From an uncultured Bartonella sp. (GTDB taxonomy: Bacteria; Pseudomonadota; Alphaproteobacteria; Rhizobiales; Rhizobiaceae): a DNA stretch of 64,000 nt. A program made the position numbers and the translations under genes. The notes beneath the pieces are model-generated. The model had not been told where the DNA came from. It made no database searches and was given only the letters and a program-made list of their open reading frames with translations. Of this stretch, positions 33,415 to 42,408 are shown piece by piece. Each line of letters begins with the position of its first letter. Position 1 is the stretch's first letter. Location of the stretch: assembly GCA_945285915.1 (NCBI GenBank), contig CALYQL010000012.1, positions 1 through 64,000 of the forward strand. Reading direction: 5' to 3'.

Positions 33415-34188
33415 TTAAGAAGAAAGACACATAGTCGCGCTTAACAAAATAGCAAGAAATTGTTGTACTGCTCCTAACGTATCACCCGTATAACCACCAA
33501 TACGATTGTTGCACAGCAAAACAAAAGCAGAAATCAACAGCCAAGTTAATAACAGTGTTGTTATCATCCAAAACAGTCCGAAATGCAGGAATGCCGCAAT
33601 GATTATTATGCAAATGGTTAGAATGAGCGTTTGTTGTGCATTTTTTGTATCGGGGTGACCAGCAAAAGCAGCAGTACCATTTTCACGCGCCAATGGCAGT
33701 TTTGTCCAAAACCACACCATGCCGCCTCGGCTACAGGCTTCTGATACAATGAATGCCAATAGGGTTATTATTAAACCAGCTTTGGATAAAATACTGTGCA
33801 GCAATATGATGCGGAAAAGAACATTAAACACAATGCTTAAAGTGCCATATGTACCAATTCGTGAGTCCTTCATGATTGCAAGCCTATCCGACTTGCTTTT
33901 TGATACAAAAAACGCGTCGGTAACATCAGCCAACCCATCTTCATGAAGTGCACCTGTTATAACGATAACAAAAAATACACCAAATATTGCCGAGAACCAA
34001 TCGTCGAAGCCAAAACACGACATAATGATAGTGCTAAACCCACCAATCAAACCGATAATTGCACCGGCTATCGGAAATAAAAGTACATCTTGAGAAATAT
34101 GATGATTTGCAGGAAACCAATGGTTTGCAACGGGCAAACGCGTCAAAAACCCCATAGCACGCAATATAGCCGCAAGAAAATTTACCAA
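33415..34188 (-). CDS. cobS: Adenosylcobinamide-GDP ribazoletransferase (cobalamin synthase)
   Basis: 257 residues from TTG 34188 with AGGAG eleven bases upstream; an ATG nearby is out of frame. It joins adenosylcobinamide-GDP and alpha-ribazole, the last step of vitamin B12 assembly, in the inner membrane. Several membrane helices are obvious, and the metal-binding VITGALHEDGLADVTDAFF motif is intact, with SRIGTYGTLSIVF downstream. Also called CobV. It is divergent from cobT, the enzyme that feeds it alpha-ribazole phosphate. No cobalamin riboswitch was seen in the 96-base gap. Confidence 0.93.
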   Translation of the reverse strand: MVNFLAAILRAMGFLTRLPVANHWFPANHHISQDVLLFPIAGAIIGLIGGFSTIIMSCFGFDDWFSAIFGVFFVIVITGALHEDGLADVTDAFFVSKSKSDRLAIMKDSRIGTYGTLSIVFNVLFRIILLHSILSKAGLIITLLAFIVSEACSRGGMVWFWTKLPLARENGTAAFAGHPDTKNAQQTLILTICIIIIAAFLHFGLFWMITTLLLTWLLISAFVLLCNNRIGGYTGDTLGAVQQFLAILLSATMCLSS

Positions 34189-34284
34189 GGTTGGTCATGC
34201 TCCTGTTTAAATGTTGTGAAAATGCTTATAGAACAATCTTCAATAAGATTCTATTCGTTCATTTCAATTAGACAGGGTGTATCC

Positions 34285-35292
34285 GTGACTGTTAGCCCAT
34301 TTGATGATTTTCGTGCATTGCTAACCAATTTACCTGATCCCGATGAAGCGGCAATTACTTTGGCAAAGAAACGCCAAACGGAGTTGACAAAGCCGGTCGG
34401 TTCTTTGGGCAGACTTGAAGAAATTGCGGTGTGGTACGCAGGGTGGCGGGGTAATGAGAAGCCGATCGTTACACGGCCACTTGTTGCTGTTTTTGCGGGC
34501 AACCATGGAGTTACAGACGAAAATGTGACACCGTTTCCACGTTCGGTTACACAAAAAATGGTCGAAAATTTTGCAGCAGGCGGAGCCGCAATAAATCAGA
34601 TTTGCGTTGCATATGATCTGGGGCTTAAAATATTTGATCTGGCGCTTGATTATCCAACAATGGATATCACCAAAGATGCAGCTATGGATGAGCGCGGTGC
34701 AGCCGCTACCATGGCTTTTGGAATGGAATCGATAGCAGGTGGAACAGATCTGTTGTGCCTTGGTGAAATGGGAATCGGCAATACAACGATTGCAGCTGCA
34801 ATTTGTATGGCACTATTTGGCGGTGAAGCAGAAGAATGGACGGGCCCAGGCACAGGCTCAACTGGCGAATACTATCAAAGAAAGGTAGCGGCTGTAAAAG
34901 CCGCGATTAATCTACATAAAGATCATCTAAATGATCCGTTTGAGGTTATGCGCCGGCTAGGTGGACGCGAAATCGCAGCGATGATTGGTGCCATACTTGC
35001 CGCACGTATGGAAAAAATTCCAGTTATTCTGGATGGTTATGTGGTTACTGCCGCGGCAGCAATTTTGTACAAAGCTAACCCTCATGCATTGGATCATTGC
35101 ATTGTCGGGCACGTTTCTGCAGAGCCTGCACACAGCAAGCTCCTTGAAAAATTGGGTAAAAAGCCAATTTTAGATCTCGGTATGCGACTAGGTGAGGGGA
35201 CAGGAGCGGCAATGGCGGCAGGAATTGTTAAAGCTGCACTCTTAACGCACTCTCAAATGGCAACCTTTGCACAAGCTGGAATAAGCGTGTAA
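34285..35292 (+). CDS. cobT: Nicotinate-nucleotide--dimethylbenzimidazole phosphoribosyltransferase
   Basis: 335 residues from GTG 34285, chosen because GACAGGG lies seven bases before and the family starts near SPFDDFRALLTNLPDPD. CobT (CobU in some schemes) makes alpha-ribazole phosphate. TKPVGSLGRLEEIAVWYAGW, FAGNHGVTDENVTPFPRSVT, GEMGIGNTTIAAAI, WTGPGTGS and LDLGMRLGEGTGAAMA, with the catalytic glutamate in the last, are complete. A long in-frame extension back to 34090 runs through cobS and is rejected. Divergent from cobS. Confidence 0.95.
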   Translation: MTVSPFDDFRALLTNLPDPDEAAITLAKKRQTELTKPVGSLGRLEEIAVWYAGWRGNEKPIVTRPLVAVFAGNHGVTDENVTPFPRSVTQKMVENFAAGGAAINQICVAYDLGLKIFDLALDYPTMDITKDAAMDERGAAATMAFGMESIAGGTDLLCLGEMGIGNTTIAAAICMALFGGEAEEWTGPGTGSTGEYYQRKVAAVKAAINLHKDHLNDPFEVMRRLGGREIAAMIGAILAARMEKIPVILDGYVVTAAAAILYKANPHALDHCIVGHVSAEPAHSKLLEKLGKKPILDLGMRLGEGTGAAMAAGIVKAALLTHSQMATFAQAGISV

Positions 35293-35358
35293 CGCTTCCG
35301 AATATGGCTCTCAAGAAGCATGAGTGCATTTTTGAGGAGCCATTAAGGCAGTTAGCTG

Positions 35359-36165
35359 TTAGATGGTCAAGTTCTCTATCAGATCGAATTTATCGATAAT
35401 TTTGTCATTGAGAGAATAGAGTGTATCGAGAAACTGTGGCACAAAGCTACCAGGGCCTTGTGCCTTTTCACCGGCTATTTTTCCTGCAATTGCAAATATA
35501 TTGAATGCTGCTAGCGTACCTTGCAAGGGGGTGTCCGGTGCTAAGGCTACAAATGCGCCCACACCGCATGTTAGTGCGCACCCTGTTGCGGATACTTTTG
35601 CCATTAAGGGATGACCGCCACTGATTTTGAAATGATTTATTCCGTCCGTAATAAAATCATTTTCACCAGAAACGGCTACAACAGTTTGGTATTTTTTTGC
35701 CAATTCAATTGCTGTAGAAATACTGTCTTCTGTGGCGTTACCACTATCAACACCTTTAGCTGAACATTTTTCAGAAAAAGCTAAAATCTCGGAACCATTT
35801 CCACGTATGACTGTAGGATTAAGAGCTAAAATTTTATCAACGGCTTGTTGACGAAAAGAGGAAGCAAAATGTGCAACTGGATCAAGCACTATTGGCTTAT
35901 TCAAATCTTTCGCTGTTTGGGTGGACGATAAAATACCGCTCAGTTTTTCACTGGTTAAAATTCCAAGATTAACTGTCAGACAGTCGGCATTTTTAGTAAA
36001 TGTTGCTGCCTCTTCTGGTGCAAATGCCATCACGGGAGATGCCCCCAATGCAGTCAATACATTGGCTGCAAAGTTCATTGCTACATCATTGGTAATACAT
36101 TGCACCAATGGCACTTGTTTCCTCAATCTATCCAGTGAACAAGTGCCTTTAAAAGGGTAGTGCAT
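35359..36165 (-). CDS. thiM: Hydroxyethylthiazole kinase
   Basis: 268 residues. It phosphorylates hydroxyethylthiazole, a thiamine salvage step. VPLVQCITNDVAMNFAANVL TALGASPVMAF, NLGILT, KPIVLDPVAHFASSFR, VIRGNGSEILAF, and the anion-hole region SATGCALTCGVGAFVALAPD fit the family, with the cysteine of TGC present. Normal length. ThiE and other thiamine genes are not adjacent. Its ATG overlaps the stop of the Lrp regulator (TAATG), so the two are co-translated, an unusual pairing. Confidence 0.93.
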   Translation of the reverse strand: MHYPFKGTCSLDRLRKQVPLVQCITNDVAMNFAANVLTALGASPVMAFAPEEAATFTKNADCLTVNLGILTSEKLSGILSSTQTAKDLNKPIVLDPVAHFASSFRQQAVDKILALNPTVIRGNGSEILAFSEKCSAKGVDSGNATEDSISTAIELAKKYQTVVAVSGENDFITDGINHFKISGGHPLMAKVSATGCALTCGVGAFVALAPDTPLQGTLAAFNIFAIAGKIAGEKAQGPGSFVPQFLDTLYSLNDKIIDKFDLIENLTI

Positions 36166-36650
36166 TATAGACGGCTCGTTTCCTTATCAAGCTGCATATA
36201 TTCCAATGGAAGTTCTGTTGTATATTTTATCTGTTCCATTGCAAAGGCAGAAGAAACATCTCTAATATCAATTTTTGCGATCAGTTTTTTATAAAAAACA
36301 TCATAGGCAGCAATATCAGGGACTACAACGCGTAAGAGATAATCGACGTCACCACTCATGCGATAGAATTCAACGACTTCTGGAAAGTCCTCAACAACTT
36401 CAGAAAAACGTTTAAGCCATTCATGATTGTGAGCGCCAGTTCTTACCGATACAAACACGGTAACACGTGTATTGACCTTTTCAGGCGAAAGTACAGCAAC
36501 GCGCCTCTTAATGACACCATCTTCTTCGAGTTTTTGAATACGGCGCCAACAAGGTGTTGTAGAAAGACCAACTTTTTTGGCTACATCGGCGACCGCCAAT
36601 GTAGAATCTTCCTGTAAAAGACGAAGAATTTTTCTATCAAGACGATCCAT
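36165..36650 (-). CDS. Lrp/AsnC-family transcription regulator
   Basis: 161 residues. LDRKILRLLQEDSTLAVADV AKKVGLSTTPCWRRIQKLEE DGVIKRRVAVLSPEKV is the canonical Lrp/AsnC winged HTH; residues 70-150 (VTVFVSVRTGAHNHEWLKRF, VVEFYRMSGDVDYLLRVVVP D) form the RAM effector-binding domain. It probably senses an amino acid and controls its own gene and thiM, which it precedes with overlapping stop and start. Inverted repeats at 36700-36720 and 36734-36750 upstream are candidate binding sites. Confidence 0.9.
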   Translation of the reverse strand: MDRLDRKILRLLQEDSTLAVADVAKKVGLSTTPCWRRIQKLEEDGVIKRRVAVLSPEKVNTRVTVFVSVRTGAHNHEWLKRFSEVVEDFPEVVEFYRMSGDVDYLLRVVVPDIAAYDVFYKKLIAKIDIRDVSSAFAMEQIKYTTELPLEYMQLDKETSRL

Positions 36651-36732
36651 AATGATACCCAGAAACTAATAATAACAATTCATAAATAGATGCATAATAT
36701 TATTCTAATAAATAGAATAAACAACTAATAAC

Positions 36733-37389
36733 CTATTCTAATACAGAATACTTATTAATGAAACACTTTAATTTTGGCAACAACTCTTCTTCAAACCAAG
36801 GGTTTTTATTTATCCAAGCTGTATTACGCCACGATGGGTGTGGTAATGGAAGCACATAATATCCACGGGACTGGCGGGTTGATAGAATATTTTTCCAATT
36901 CATAACAATTTCTGAAACCTTTTCACCTGATACGCCCTCAATGTGGTATTTTTGGGCATAGCCGCCAATTGCTAACACAAGCTCAACCTGTGGCATTGCA
37001 TTAAAAATCCTGTCATGCCAGACTATTTTACATTCTTTTCTCGGAGGCAAATCACTTTTATTGTGACTATAGCCAGGAAAGCAAAACCCCATAGGAACAA
37101 TAGCAAATCTGTTTCTATCATAAAACTCTTCCCGTGATACGCCTAGCCATTGTCTTAACCTATCGCCAGATCGATCGTTAAAGGGTATTCCTGTTTCATG
37201 GACACGCAATCCCGGCGCTTGTCCAGCGATAACTACTTTTGCTGTGCTTGAAAGGTAGGCAACGGGCCTTGGCTGATGGGGAAGGGGAGGCAAAAAAAGT
37301 GGATGGTCAATACAGATGCGACATACGGATATCTCTTTACTGAGAGAGATTACGTCATCACATTGATTTTTACCAAAGGTGTTTTCCAT
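36733..37389 (-). CDS. Uracil-DNA glycosylase-superfamily protein
   Basis: 218 residues. VVIAGQAPGLRVHETGIPFN DRSGDRLRQWLGVSRE is a UDG-like motif 1 with GQAPG and the PFNDRSGDRL loop, and YYVLPLPHPSWRNTAW is the HPS motif near the end. Cysteines near the start (CRICIDHP) and KECKIVW could bind an iron-sulfur cluster, as in family 4-type enzymes, but spacing is not standard. It should repair uracil or related lesions. Leftward, 83 bases beyond the Lrp start; apparently separate unit. Confidence 0.8.
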   Translation of the reverse strand: MENTFGKNQCDDVISLSKEISVCRICIDHPLFLPPLPHQPRPVAYLSSTAKVVIAGQAPGLRVHETGIPFNDRSGDRLRQWLGVSREEFYDRNRFAIVPMGFCFPGYSHNKSDLPPRKECKIVWHDRIFNAMPQVELVLAIGGYAQKYHIEGVSGEKVSEIVMNWKNILSTRQSRGYYVLPLPHPSWRNTAWINKNPWFEEELLPKLKCFINKYSVLE

Positions 37390-37452
37390 AAACTTAATAT
37401 GCTACCCGTTTAATAAACGTGCAATATTGTTGTTTCAGTTTTTATCATTGGT

Positions 37453-37980
37453 TCAATTTTTACGGGGGTGATTGCGGCGCCAATCTCGTGGGCGCTCAAA
37501 TGAGCCAGCCCAAATACCTAATAATTGCTTGCGTGCTTTATTTTCTTGTTGCTGATAACCGTAGTAGCTTACCGCCCATCCATCTTCGACCATTTGCCTG
37601 TTTATGTCCATGCTATCGACACTGCAACGGCCTAAGAAACGGTCAAACTTATCCCGTTTTTCTGAAATACAAGTGATCTTACGTTTATCAATCAGATTGA
37701 TGAGATGTTGTTTGGATTGTTCACCACAAGGATAGGAGGCACCATTTAACGTGCAAAACTGGTATAATTCTGGAGCGTCAATATCTATCAGACGTATTCT
37801 TCGTCCGTTGATTTGAATAGTATCGCCATCAGATACTTTGGCATATCCGGTGATGCTATCATGTCCAGAAAAGTTATTATCGACATTTTTATGTGAAGGC
37901 AGAGCTAAAAAAGCAGCTATCACCACAACGGCGATAGCCACAATTATATCAGCTAGGCGATTTTTACCAAAATTGGGCAT
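37453..37980 (-). CDS. Staphylococcal nuclease-like protein with N-terminal anchor
   Basis: 175 residues. The N-terminus (LADIIVAIAVVVIAAFLALP, residues 8-27) is a membrane anchor or signal. The SNc domain follows: GYAKVSDGDTIQINGRRIRL IDIDAPELYQFC..., LINLIDKRKITCISEKRDKF DRFLGRCSVDSMDINRQMVE DGWAVSY. Catalytic arginines and acidic residues (D..T, R..D.PE, R) are present. It degrades DNA or RNA in the periplasm with calcium, by family precedent. Small closing basic tail. Divergence to the UDG gene is 63 bases, same strand. Confidence 0.85.
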   Translation of the reverse strand: MPNFGKNRLADIIVAIAVVVIAAFLALPSHKNVDNNFSGHDSITGYAKVSDGDTIQINGRRIRLIDIDAPELYQFCTLNGASYPCGEQSKQHLINLIDKRKITCISEKRDKFDRFLGRCSVDSMDINRQMVEDGWAVSYYGYQQQENKARKQLLGIWAGSFERPRDWRRNHPRKN

Positions 37981-38018
37981 TTATAATGTCTTATTGCTTA
38001 CCAAATAAGATGCCCAAA

Positions 38019-38642
38019 TTACGAGATCGGTGTCATGACATGTTTGATGTAACCAGGCCGAGTTTGGAGTTTTTTGTACCAAGTTTCTATATTCGAAAAT
38101 GTTTTTGTGCGTGGTAGATCCATTGTGTAGTAATAATAGAGGAACACGCCAGCAACAATGTCTCCAATACCCAGATTGTCGCCGGATAGATAAGGTTGTT
38201 TTTTCAACCCATAATTGAGCACTTCCAAGCCTTTTTCGAACTCTGCAACACTTGCGGTTACTTTTTGAGGATCACGTTCGTCTGGTGCAAGTCTGATCGT
38301 GTGCATGAGAAAATCTTTATACGGCTCGAATAAAGTTCCCATCGTCCAGTCCATCCATTTTTCAGCGGAGGCGCGCTTGCCACAATCCTCGATCCACAAG
38401 ACACCTTTACCATAGCGCGCTGCCAGATAACGCACGATAGTGTTGGATTCCCAAAGAACTAGTTCGCCATCCTTGATTGTTGGAACTAAACCGTTTGGAT
38501 TTAGAGCGAGAAATTCTGGTGTATGAAGCCCACCATAAGCACCGCCTGCTTTGACGTATTGGTAATCTAGGCCAATTTCTTCCAGTGTCCAAAGTACTTT
38601 TTTAACGTTGCTAGATGTAGGGCGTCCCCAAAGTACAAGCAT
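38019..38642 (-). CDS. Glutathione S-transferase
   Basis: 207 residues. LVLWGRPTSSNVKKVLWTLE EIGLDYQYVKAGG is the thioredoxin-like N-domain with the S..V K.L.. pattern; NPNGLVPTIKDGELVLWESN TIVRYLAARY gives the cis-proline and glutathione-binding E-S-N. The C-terminal helical domain includes LGIGDIVAGVFLYYYYTMDL (D-cap motif). Detoxifies electrophiles or works on small substrates in the cytosol. It ends close to the mobAB fusion, 9 bases away, so may share that transcript. Confidence 0.88.
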   Translation of the reverse strand: MLVLWGRPTSSNVKKVLWTLEEIGLDYQYVKAGGAYGGLHTPEFLALNPNGLVPTIKDGELVLWESNTIVRYLAARYGKGVLWIEDCGKRASAEKWMDWTMGTLFEPYKDFLMHTIRLAPDERDPQKVTASVAEFEKGLEVLNYGLKKQPYLSGDNLGIGDIVAGVFLYYYYTMDLPRTKTFSNIETWYKKLQTRPGYIKHVMTPIS

Positions 38643-38651
38643 TTTATGCCC

Positions 38652-39782
38652 CTATTCCTGTTTCAACTTCATATGGTTTTCAATAAAATCTACAATTGAT
38701 GAAATATCATCAAGATCAAAGACAGGCAAAGTCGTATCATCTACAGATGTATCGGAAGCTATAGCGACAATATGGGGATCGGATCTGAAAAGAGGTTCAC
38801 CTTCTTTTCCACCTGTGCGACGAACTTCCAGTTTGTCATGGCTATCGCGTTTGTACCCTTCTACAATGACGAGATCGCAAGGTGCTAGACGTTCAAGAAT
38901 AGTGGCAAGCGGCACATCTTGCTCTGTTTCATTTTCGTGGATAATAGCAAATCGTCTTGAGGAAACGACCGCAACTTCCTGTGCGCCGGCTTTTCTGTGT
39001 TTCCATGAATCTGTGTTCTCATGATCAATATCAAAATCATGATGCGCATGCTTCACGGTTGCTATCTTGTAACCTCTTTTCGTTAGTTCTTCGACGATGC
39101 GGACAACCATGGTTGTTTTACCATTGTTTTTCCACCCTGTTACTCCAAAAACTCTATGTTTTTGCGTCATATTCTCACCAAAATACTTTTTTGATTCATT
39201 GTAATCGTCAGGCGTATTGATGTTAAAGAACGCACCTGTCGAGATATCGCTATCAAATTCTATTATATCGACATTTTTAGCAAAAGCGAATGCTCGAATA
39301 CTTTTATTGTTGGTATCCGACAGAAAATCCTTGAGTTCATCAATGAGAAACACAGGCCATAAAGCAAATGTTGGTTGCAAACCAGCTTCCGTTTTGGCTA
39401 TACGAAATATCGAATCGTTATCAATGTTTTGTATGAATTTTTCGAAAAATGCATCCGGTATGATTGGGCAATCTATAGGTATAGTCAGTATAAAGTCATA
39501 ACCATGCTGACGTGCATATGTTAATCCGGCATAAATTCCGGCAAGCGGGCCAATAAACAGTTGGTCTTCGTAATCAGGGATTACAGGAATTTCGGATTTA
39601 TAGTGTTGCTTTTGTATCGTGTTTGAGCTGATAGCGACGGGTAGGTCGTGCTTCTCCAAATTTTCAATCTGGATATCTAGAAAACTACGCCCGGCAAGTT
39701 CAAGAAAAGTTTTATCTTGCTTCATTCTCGAAGACCGTCCACCGGCCAAAACAAAACCTAATATTTTAGAGTTGTTATTCAA
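38652..39782 (-). CDS. MobA-MobB fusion: molybdenum cofactor guanylyltransferase plus GTP-binding adaptor
   Basis: 376 residues. Residues 1-200 are MobA: LGFVLAGGRSSRMKQDKTFL ELAG, IGPLAGIYAGLTYA, LTIPIDCPIIPDAFF and FFNINTPDDYNES, converting molybdopterin to its guanine dinucleotide. From about 207, QKHRVFGVTGWKNNGKTTMV VRIVEEL starts MobB with an intact Walker A, TVKHAHHDFDIDHENTDSWK HRKAGA and DLVIVEGYKRDSHDKLEV. The two are separate genes in most relatives; here the junction (KKYFGENMTQ) reads straight through. The cofactor serves nitrate- or sulfoxide-type molybdoenzymes. Confidence 0.9.
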   Translation of the reverse strand: MNNNSKILGFVLAGGRSSRMKQDKTFLELAGRSFLDIQIENLEKHDLPVAISSNTIQKQHYKSEIPVIPDYEDQLFIGPLAGIYAGLTYARQHGYDFILTIPIDCPIIPDAFFEKFIQNIDNDSIFRIAKTEAGLQPTFALWPVFLIDELKDFLSDTNNKSIRAFAFAKNVDIIEFDSDISTGAFFNINTPDDYNESKKYFGENMTQKHRVFGVTGWKNNGKTTMVVRIVEELTKRGYKIATVKHAHHDFDIDHENTDSWKHRKAGAQEVAVVSSRRFAIIHENETEQDVPLATILERLAPCDLVIVEGYKRDSHDKLEVRRTGGKEGEPLFRSDPHIVAIASDTSVDDTTLPVFDLDDISSIVDFIENHMKLKQE

Positions 39783-40035
39783 TGGGTATCCTCATCATGT
39801 TACACCAACGTCCGAGCATGAATGACATATCTATGCAGCAAAACCACCATGTCGTTGTTGATAAGAAATTAGCCGTGTAAATCCGATACTTCTAGACTAA
39901 CGATTTGTTTCATATCATCTTCCGATTGCATTTATTTGATAAAATATGCCAGTTTTCAGGAACTTTAATTGGTTTAATAGCTTATATACCAAAATCCTCT
40001 AAAAAGGTTTTATCAACCTTTGGATATTTTTGGTC

Positions 40036-41988
40036 ATGCCTTCTAAAACTATTTCAAAAATCTTACTCACTTTTCTGACAACCTCACTTATCTATAATTC
40101 ACCAGTAGGGGACAACTCTGCTTTGGCTGCTAACAGCTTAATGGAGCTGTTTGGTCGTAAACCTAAACCGGCTGCGGTAGTGGAACAACCGGTGGTGGCG
40201 CCGATAGAGCCAAAAGAGCGTACGGAACCGAAAGCAAAGCTTGAAAATATCAAACGAGTAACTGTTTCTGCACCGAAAGCATTCGATTACAAACCAGATA
40301 GGATGGTGTTGATCAATTTTGCCGCTGTCGATAGCCTGAAAACCAGTTCGACGCCGACAAACGATCTTGATGCTGTTCCGACTGTTTTTCGTCCATATAA
40401 TGCGATTTTGGAAAGTCCGGTAAATGCAAATGCCGTTCCAAACGGTGAAATTTCAAAAGCAAGTTTTGCAAATATTGATGTGCATGCCGAACGAGATGTT
40501 GCCGATGCCGTTCTGAAATATTACGAAAAATCGCCTCATTTGATTTGGTCGGAAAATGGGCATGTCAGTTTTGCCGCCCTTCGCATCAGAGAGTTTTTAG
40601 CAAATTCGGACGACGATGGTTTGGAACCCAAAGACTATTTTGTGGCAGTACCAGATAATAATCTGGTTGGTGAAGAGCGAGATCTGGCTTTAGCGCAATT
40701 TGATGTGGAACTTAGTGCCCGAATATTACGCTACGTGATAGATGCTTCCCAGGGAAGAATTGTAGCCGATAGACTTTCACCATTTCATGATTTACCACGT
40801 AAAAATGTAAATCTTGAACAGGTTATGGATAATCTCGCAAAAAGTGAGCAACCTGTTGAATTAATGAACTCCTATCTCCCTCAATCGGAGTATTACCAAG
40901 CGTTAAAAAATGCGTTGGCAAAATTGCCGAAGTCAGAACACAAGTCGCAATTCACGTTTTCACGTGGGTTTGTAGTCAAACCAGGTGAGACAAATGATGA
41001 ACTGCCGCATTTTATTGGCCTTATATTAGCAAATGCTCCTTCCTCATATCTCCATAATCACCGTGAGATATTGGAACGTTACAGCAGTGAAACGATCTAT
41101 AATGCTGATCTTGTTAATAGTGTGAAAGATTACCAGACGCTAGTCGGAAAAAATTCAGACGGTATTATCGGTTCTGCAACAGTTGCCGCTTTGCAAGATA
41201 GTGATGCGGGAAGTAAAAGACAAAAAATTATTGATTCCATGGAGCGCTTGCGCTGGTTGCCGCATAATTTTGGTGATCGATATGTGTTTATCAACCAAGC
41301 CGCTTATCGCGCCCAATATATCGAAAACAACACTGTAAAATTGGATATGAAGGTTGTCGTTGGTAATCCGAAGAATCAAACCTATTTTTTCTATGACAAA
41401 ATTAGATTGGTAACATTTAACCCGTCATGGGGGGTACCACGTTCAATTGTTTTGAATGAAATGTTGCCAAAAATTATCAATGACCAGAGCTATCTTGAGC
41501 GTAATAATTATGCGCTTTACAACAGTTCCGGTAAACTGGTTTCTGCTTCAGCCGTAAATTGGCAACAGGTTGCCGCTAAAGGTCATGGTGTCAGTATTCG
41601 TCAGAAACCAGGCAAAAACAATGCTTTGGGAGAACTTAAAATACTGTTTCCTAACAAGCATGATATATATCTTCATGACACGCCCAACAAAGCCGCCTTT
41701 TCTCGTGACATGCGCGCCGTAAGCCACGGCTGTGTTCGATTGGAAAACCCACGAGAAATGGCTGCAGCAGTTTTGGGTAAAAGTGTCGATCAGTTAAAAC
41801 CTTATTTCGGAAAAGGCGAACGTAGCCTTACACTTGATGAACAAGTACCGGTTTATTTGACATATTTTACAGCGTGGCCAGATTTGGCGACAGGAAGAAT
41901 AAACTATTATTCAGATGTCTATAATAGGGATCAGCTTATGGCTACAGCCAGCGAAAAGATTGACATATCGCGAGATAAAAAAATCTAA
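40036..41988 (+). CDS. Murein L,D-transpeptidase (YcbB/LdtD-like)
   Basis: 650 residues from ATG 40036 (a TTG two codons earlier is possible). Signal peptide MPSKTISKILLTFLTTSLIY with cleavage near ALA. The region 40-190 is Pro/Lys-rich linker and a YcbB N-terminal scaffold; KDYQTLVGKNSDGIIGSATV AALQ is a peptidoglycan-binding domain. LD-transpeptidase residues: HDIYLHDTPNKAAFSRDMRA VSHGCVRLENP, with the H...S-H-G-C-V-R catalytic site. Forms 3-3 crosslinks in the periplasm. Rhizobiales rely on such enzymes heavily. Stand-alone transcription unit with 250 bases upstream. Confidence 0.92.
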   Translation: MPSKTISKILLTFLTTSLIYNSPVGDNSALAANSLMELFGRKPKPAAVVEQPVVAPIEPKERTEPKAKLENIKRVTVSAPKAFDYKPDRMVLINFAAVDSLKTSSTPTNDLDAVPTVFRPYNAILESPVNANAVPNGEISKASFANIDVHAERDVADAVLKYYEKSPHLIWSENGHVSFAALRIREFLANSDDDGLEPKDYFVAVPDNNLVGEERDLALAQFDVELSARILRYVIDASQGRIVADRLSPFHDLPRKNVNLEQVMDNLAKSEQPVELMNSYLPQSEYYQALKNALAKLPKSEHKSQFTFSRGFVVKPGETNDELPHFIGLILANAPSSYLHNHREILERYSSETIYNADLVNSVKDYQTLVGKNSDGIIGSATVAALQDSDAGSKRQKIIDSMERLRWLPHNFGDRYVFINQAAYRAQYIENNTVKLDMKVVVGNPKNQTYFFYDKIRLVTFNPSWGVPRSIVLNEMLPKIINDQSYLERNNYALYNSSGKLVSASAVNWQQVAAKGHGVSIRQKPGKNNALGELKILFPNKHDIYLHDTPNKAAFSRDMRAVSHGCVRLENPREMAAAVLGKSVDQLKPYFGKGERSLTLDEQVPVYLTYFTAWPDLATGRINYYSDVYNRDQLMATASEKIDISRDKKI

Positions 41989-42083
41989 TCGCGATTCACG
42001 GCAATGCAGATAGAGTTAAAACTCGTTTCTATCGTGATTACACGGATATAAAATTTTAAGAATCTTAAATTCTAGAGCAATAA

Positions 42084-42113
42084 AAAAGGCAGCTTATTTC
42101 TATAAGCCGCCAT
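42084..42113 (-). terminator. Terminator of rpmG
   Basis: On the bottom strand GGCGGCTTAT and ATAAGCTGCC pair (one G-T wobble) around AGAA and are followed by TTTTTTATTG. It lies 25 bases past the rpmG stop. Confidence 0.8.
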
Positions 42114-42137
42114 TTAAAATAGAGAATCAAAATCAAA

Positions 42138-42305
42138 TTATTTGATTTTTGTTTCTTTAAATTCAACGTGCTTCTTAGCAATCGGATCGTATTTACGCTT
42201 GCTCATTTTGTCGGTCATCGTGCGGCTGTTTTTCTTTGTGACATAGAAAAAACCGGTATCCGCAGTAGACAAAAGCTTGATTTTAATTGTTGCTGCTTTG
42301 GCCAT
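42138..42305 (-). CDS. rpmG: 50S ribosomal protein L33
   Basis: 55 residues: [55 protein letters not shown]. It is a small protein of the large ribosomal subunit near the E site. Sequence, basic character and length are typical of the alphaproteobacterial zinc-free form (no CxxC pair). It is followed by a good terminator and sits near rnr-topA, the usual order in Rhizobiales, here interrupted by an MFS gene. Confidence 0.97.
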   Translation of the reverse strand: MAKAATIKIKLLSTADTGFFYVTKKNSRTMTDKMSKRKYDPIAKKHVEFKETKIK

Positions 42306-42408
42306 AATTAGGGTCCTGTTCTTACAAAATTACCACCACCTCGCGACCGAAACACATTGTTCGACACAAGCGGATTTTGGCGCGACACTACGGAAGTTAC
42401 AGAAAAAG

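Noticed and set aside
34090..34284. N-terminal extension of cobT
   Set aside because: It would run through the opposite-strand cobS gene; the GTG at 34285 has a good ribosome site and matches the family's start.
34189..34284. Possible cobalamin riboswitch between cobS and cobT
   Set aside because: The gap is 96 bases and holds no B12-box-like sequence (GCCACTG) or long paired structure.
35293..35358. Hairpin ATGGCTC...GAGCCAT between cobT and thiM as terminator
   Set aside because: Arms are short with a bulge, the loop is long and no T-tract follows, so it is too weak to annotate although a bidirectional role is possible.
36651..36732. Possible TPP riboswitch before the Lrp-thiM unit
   Set aside because: The leader is almost pure A/T and lacks CTGAGA and the other conserved TPP box sequences.
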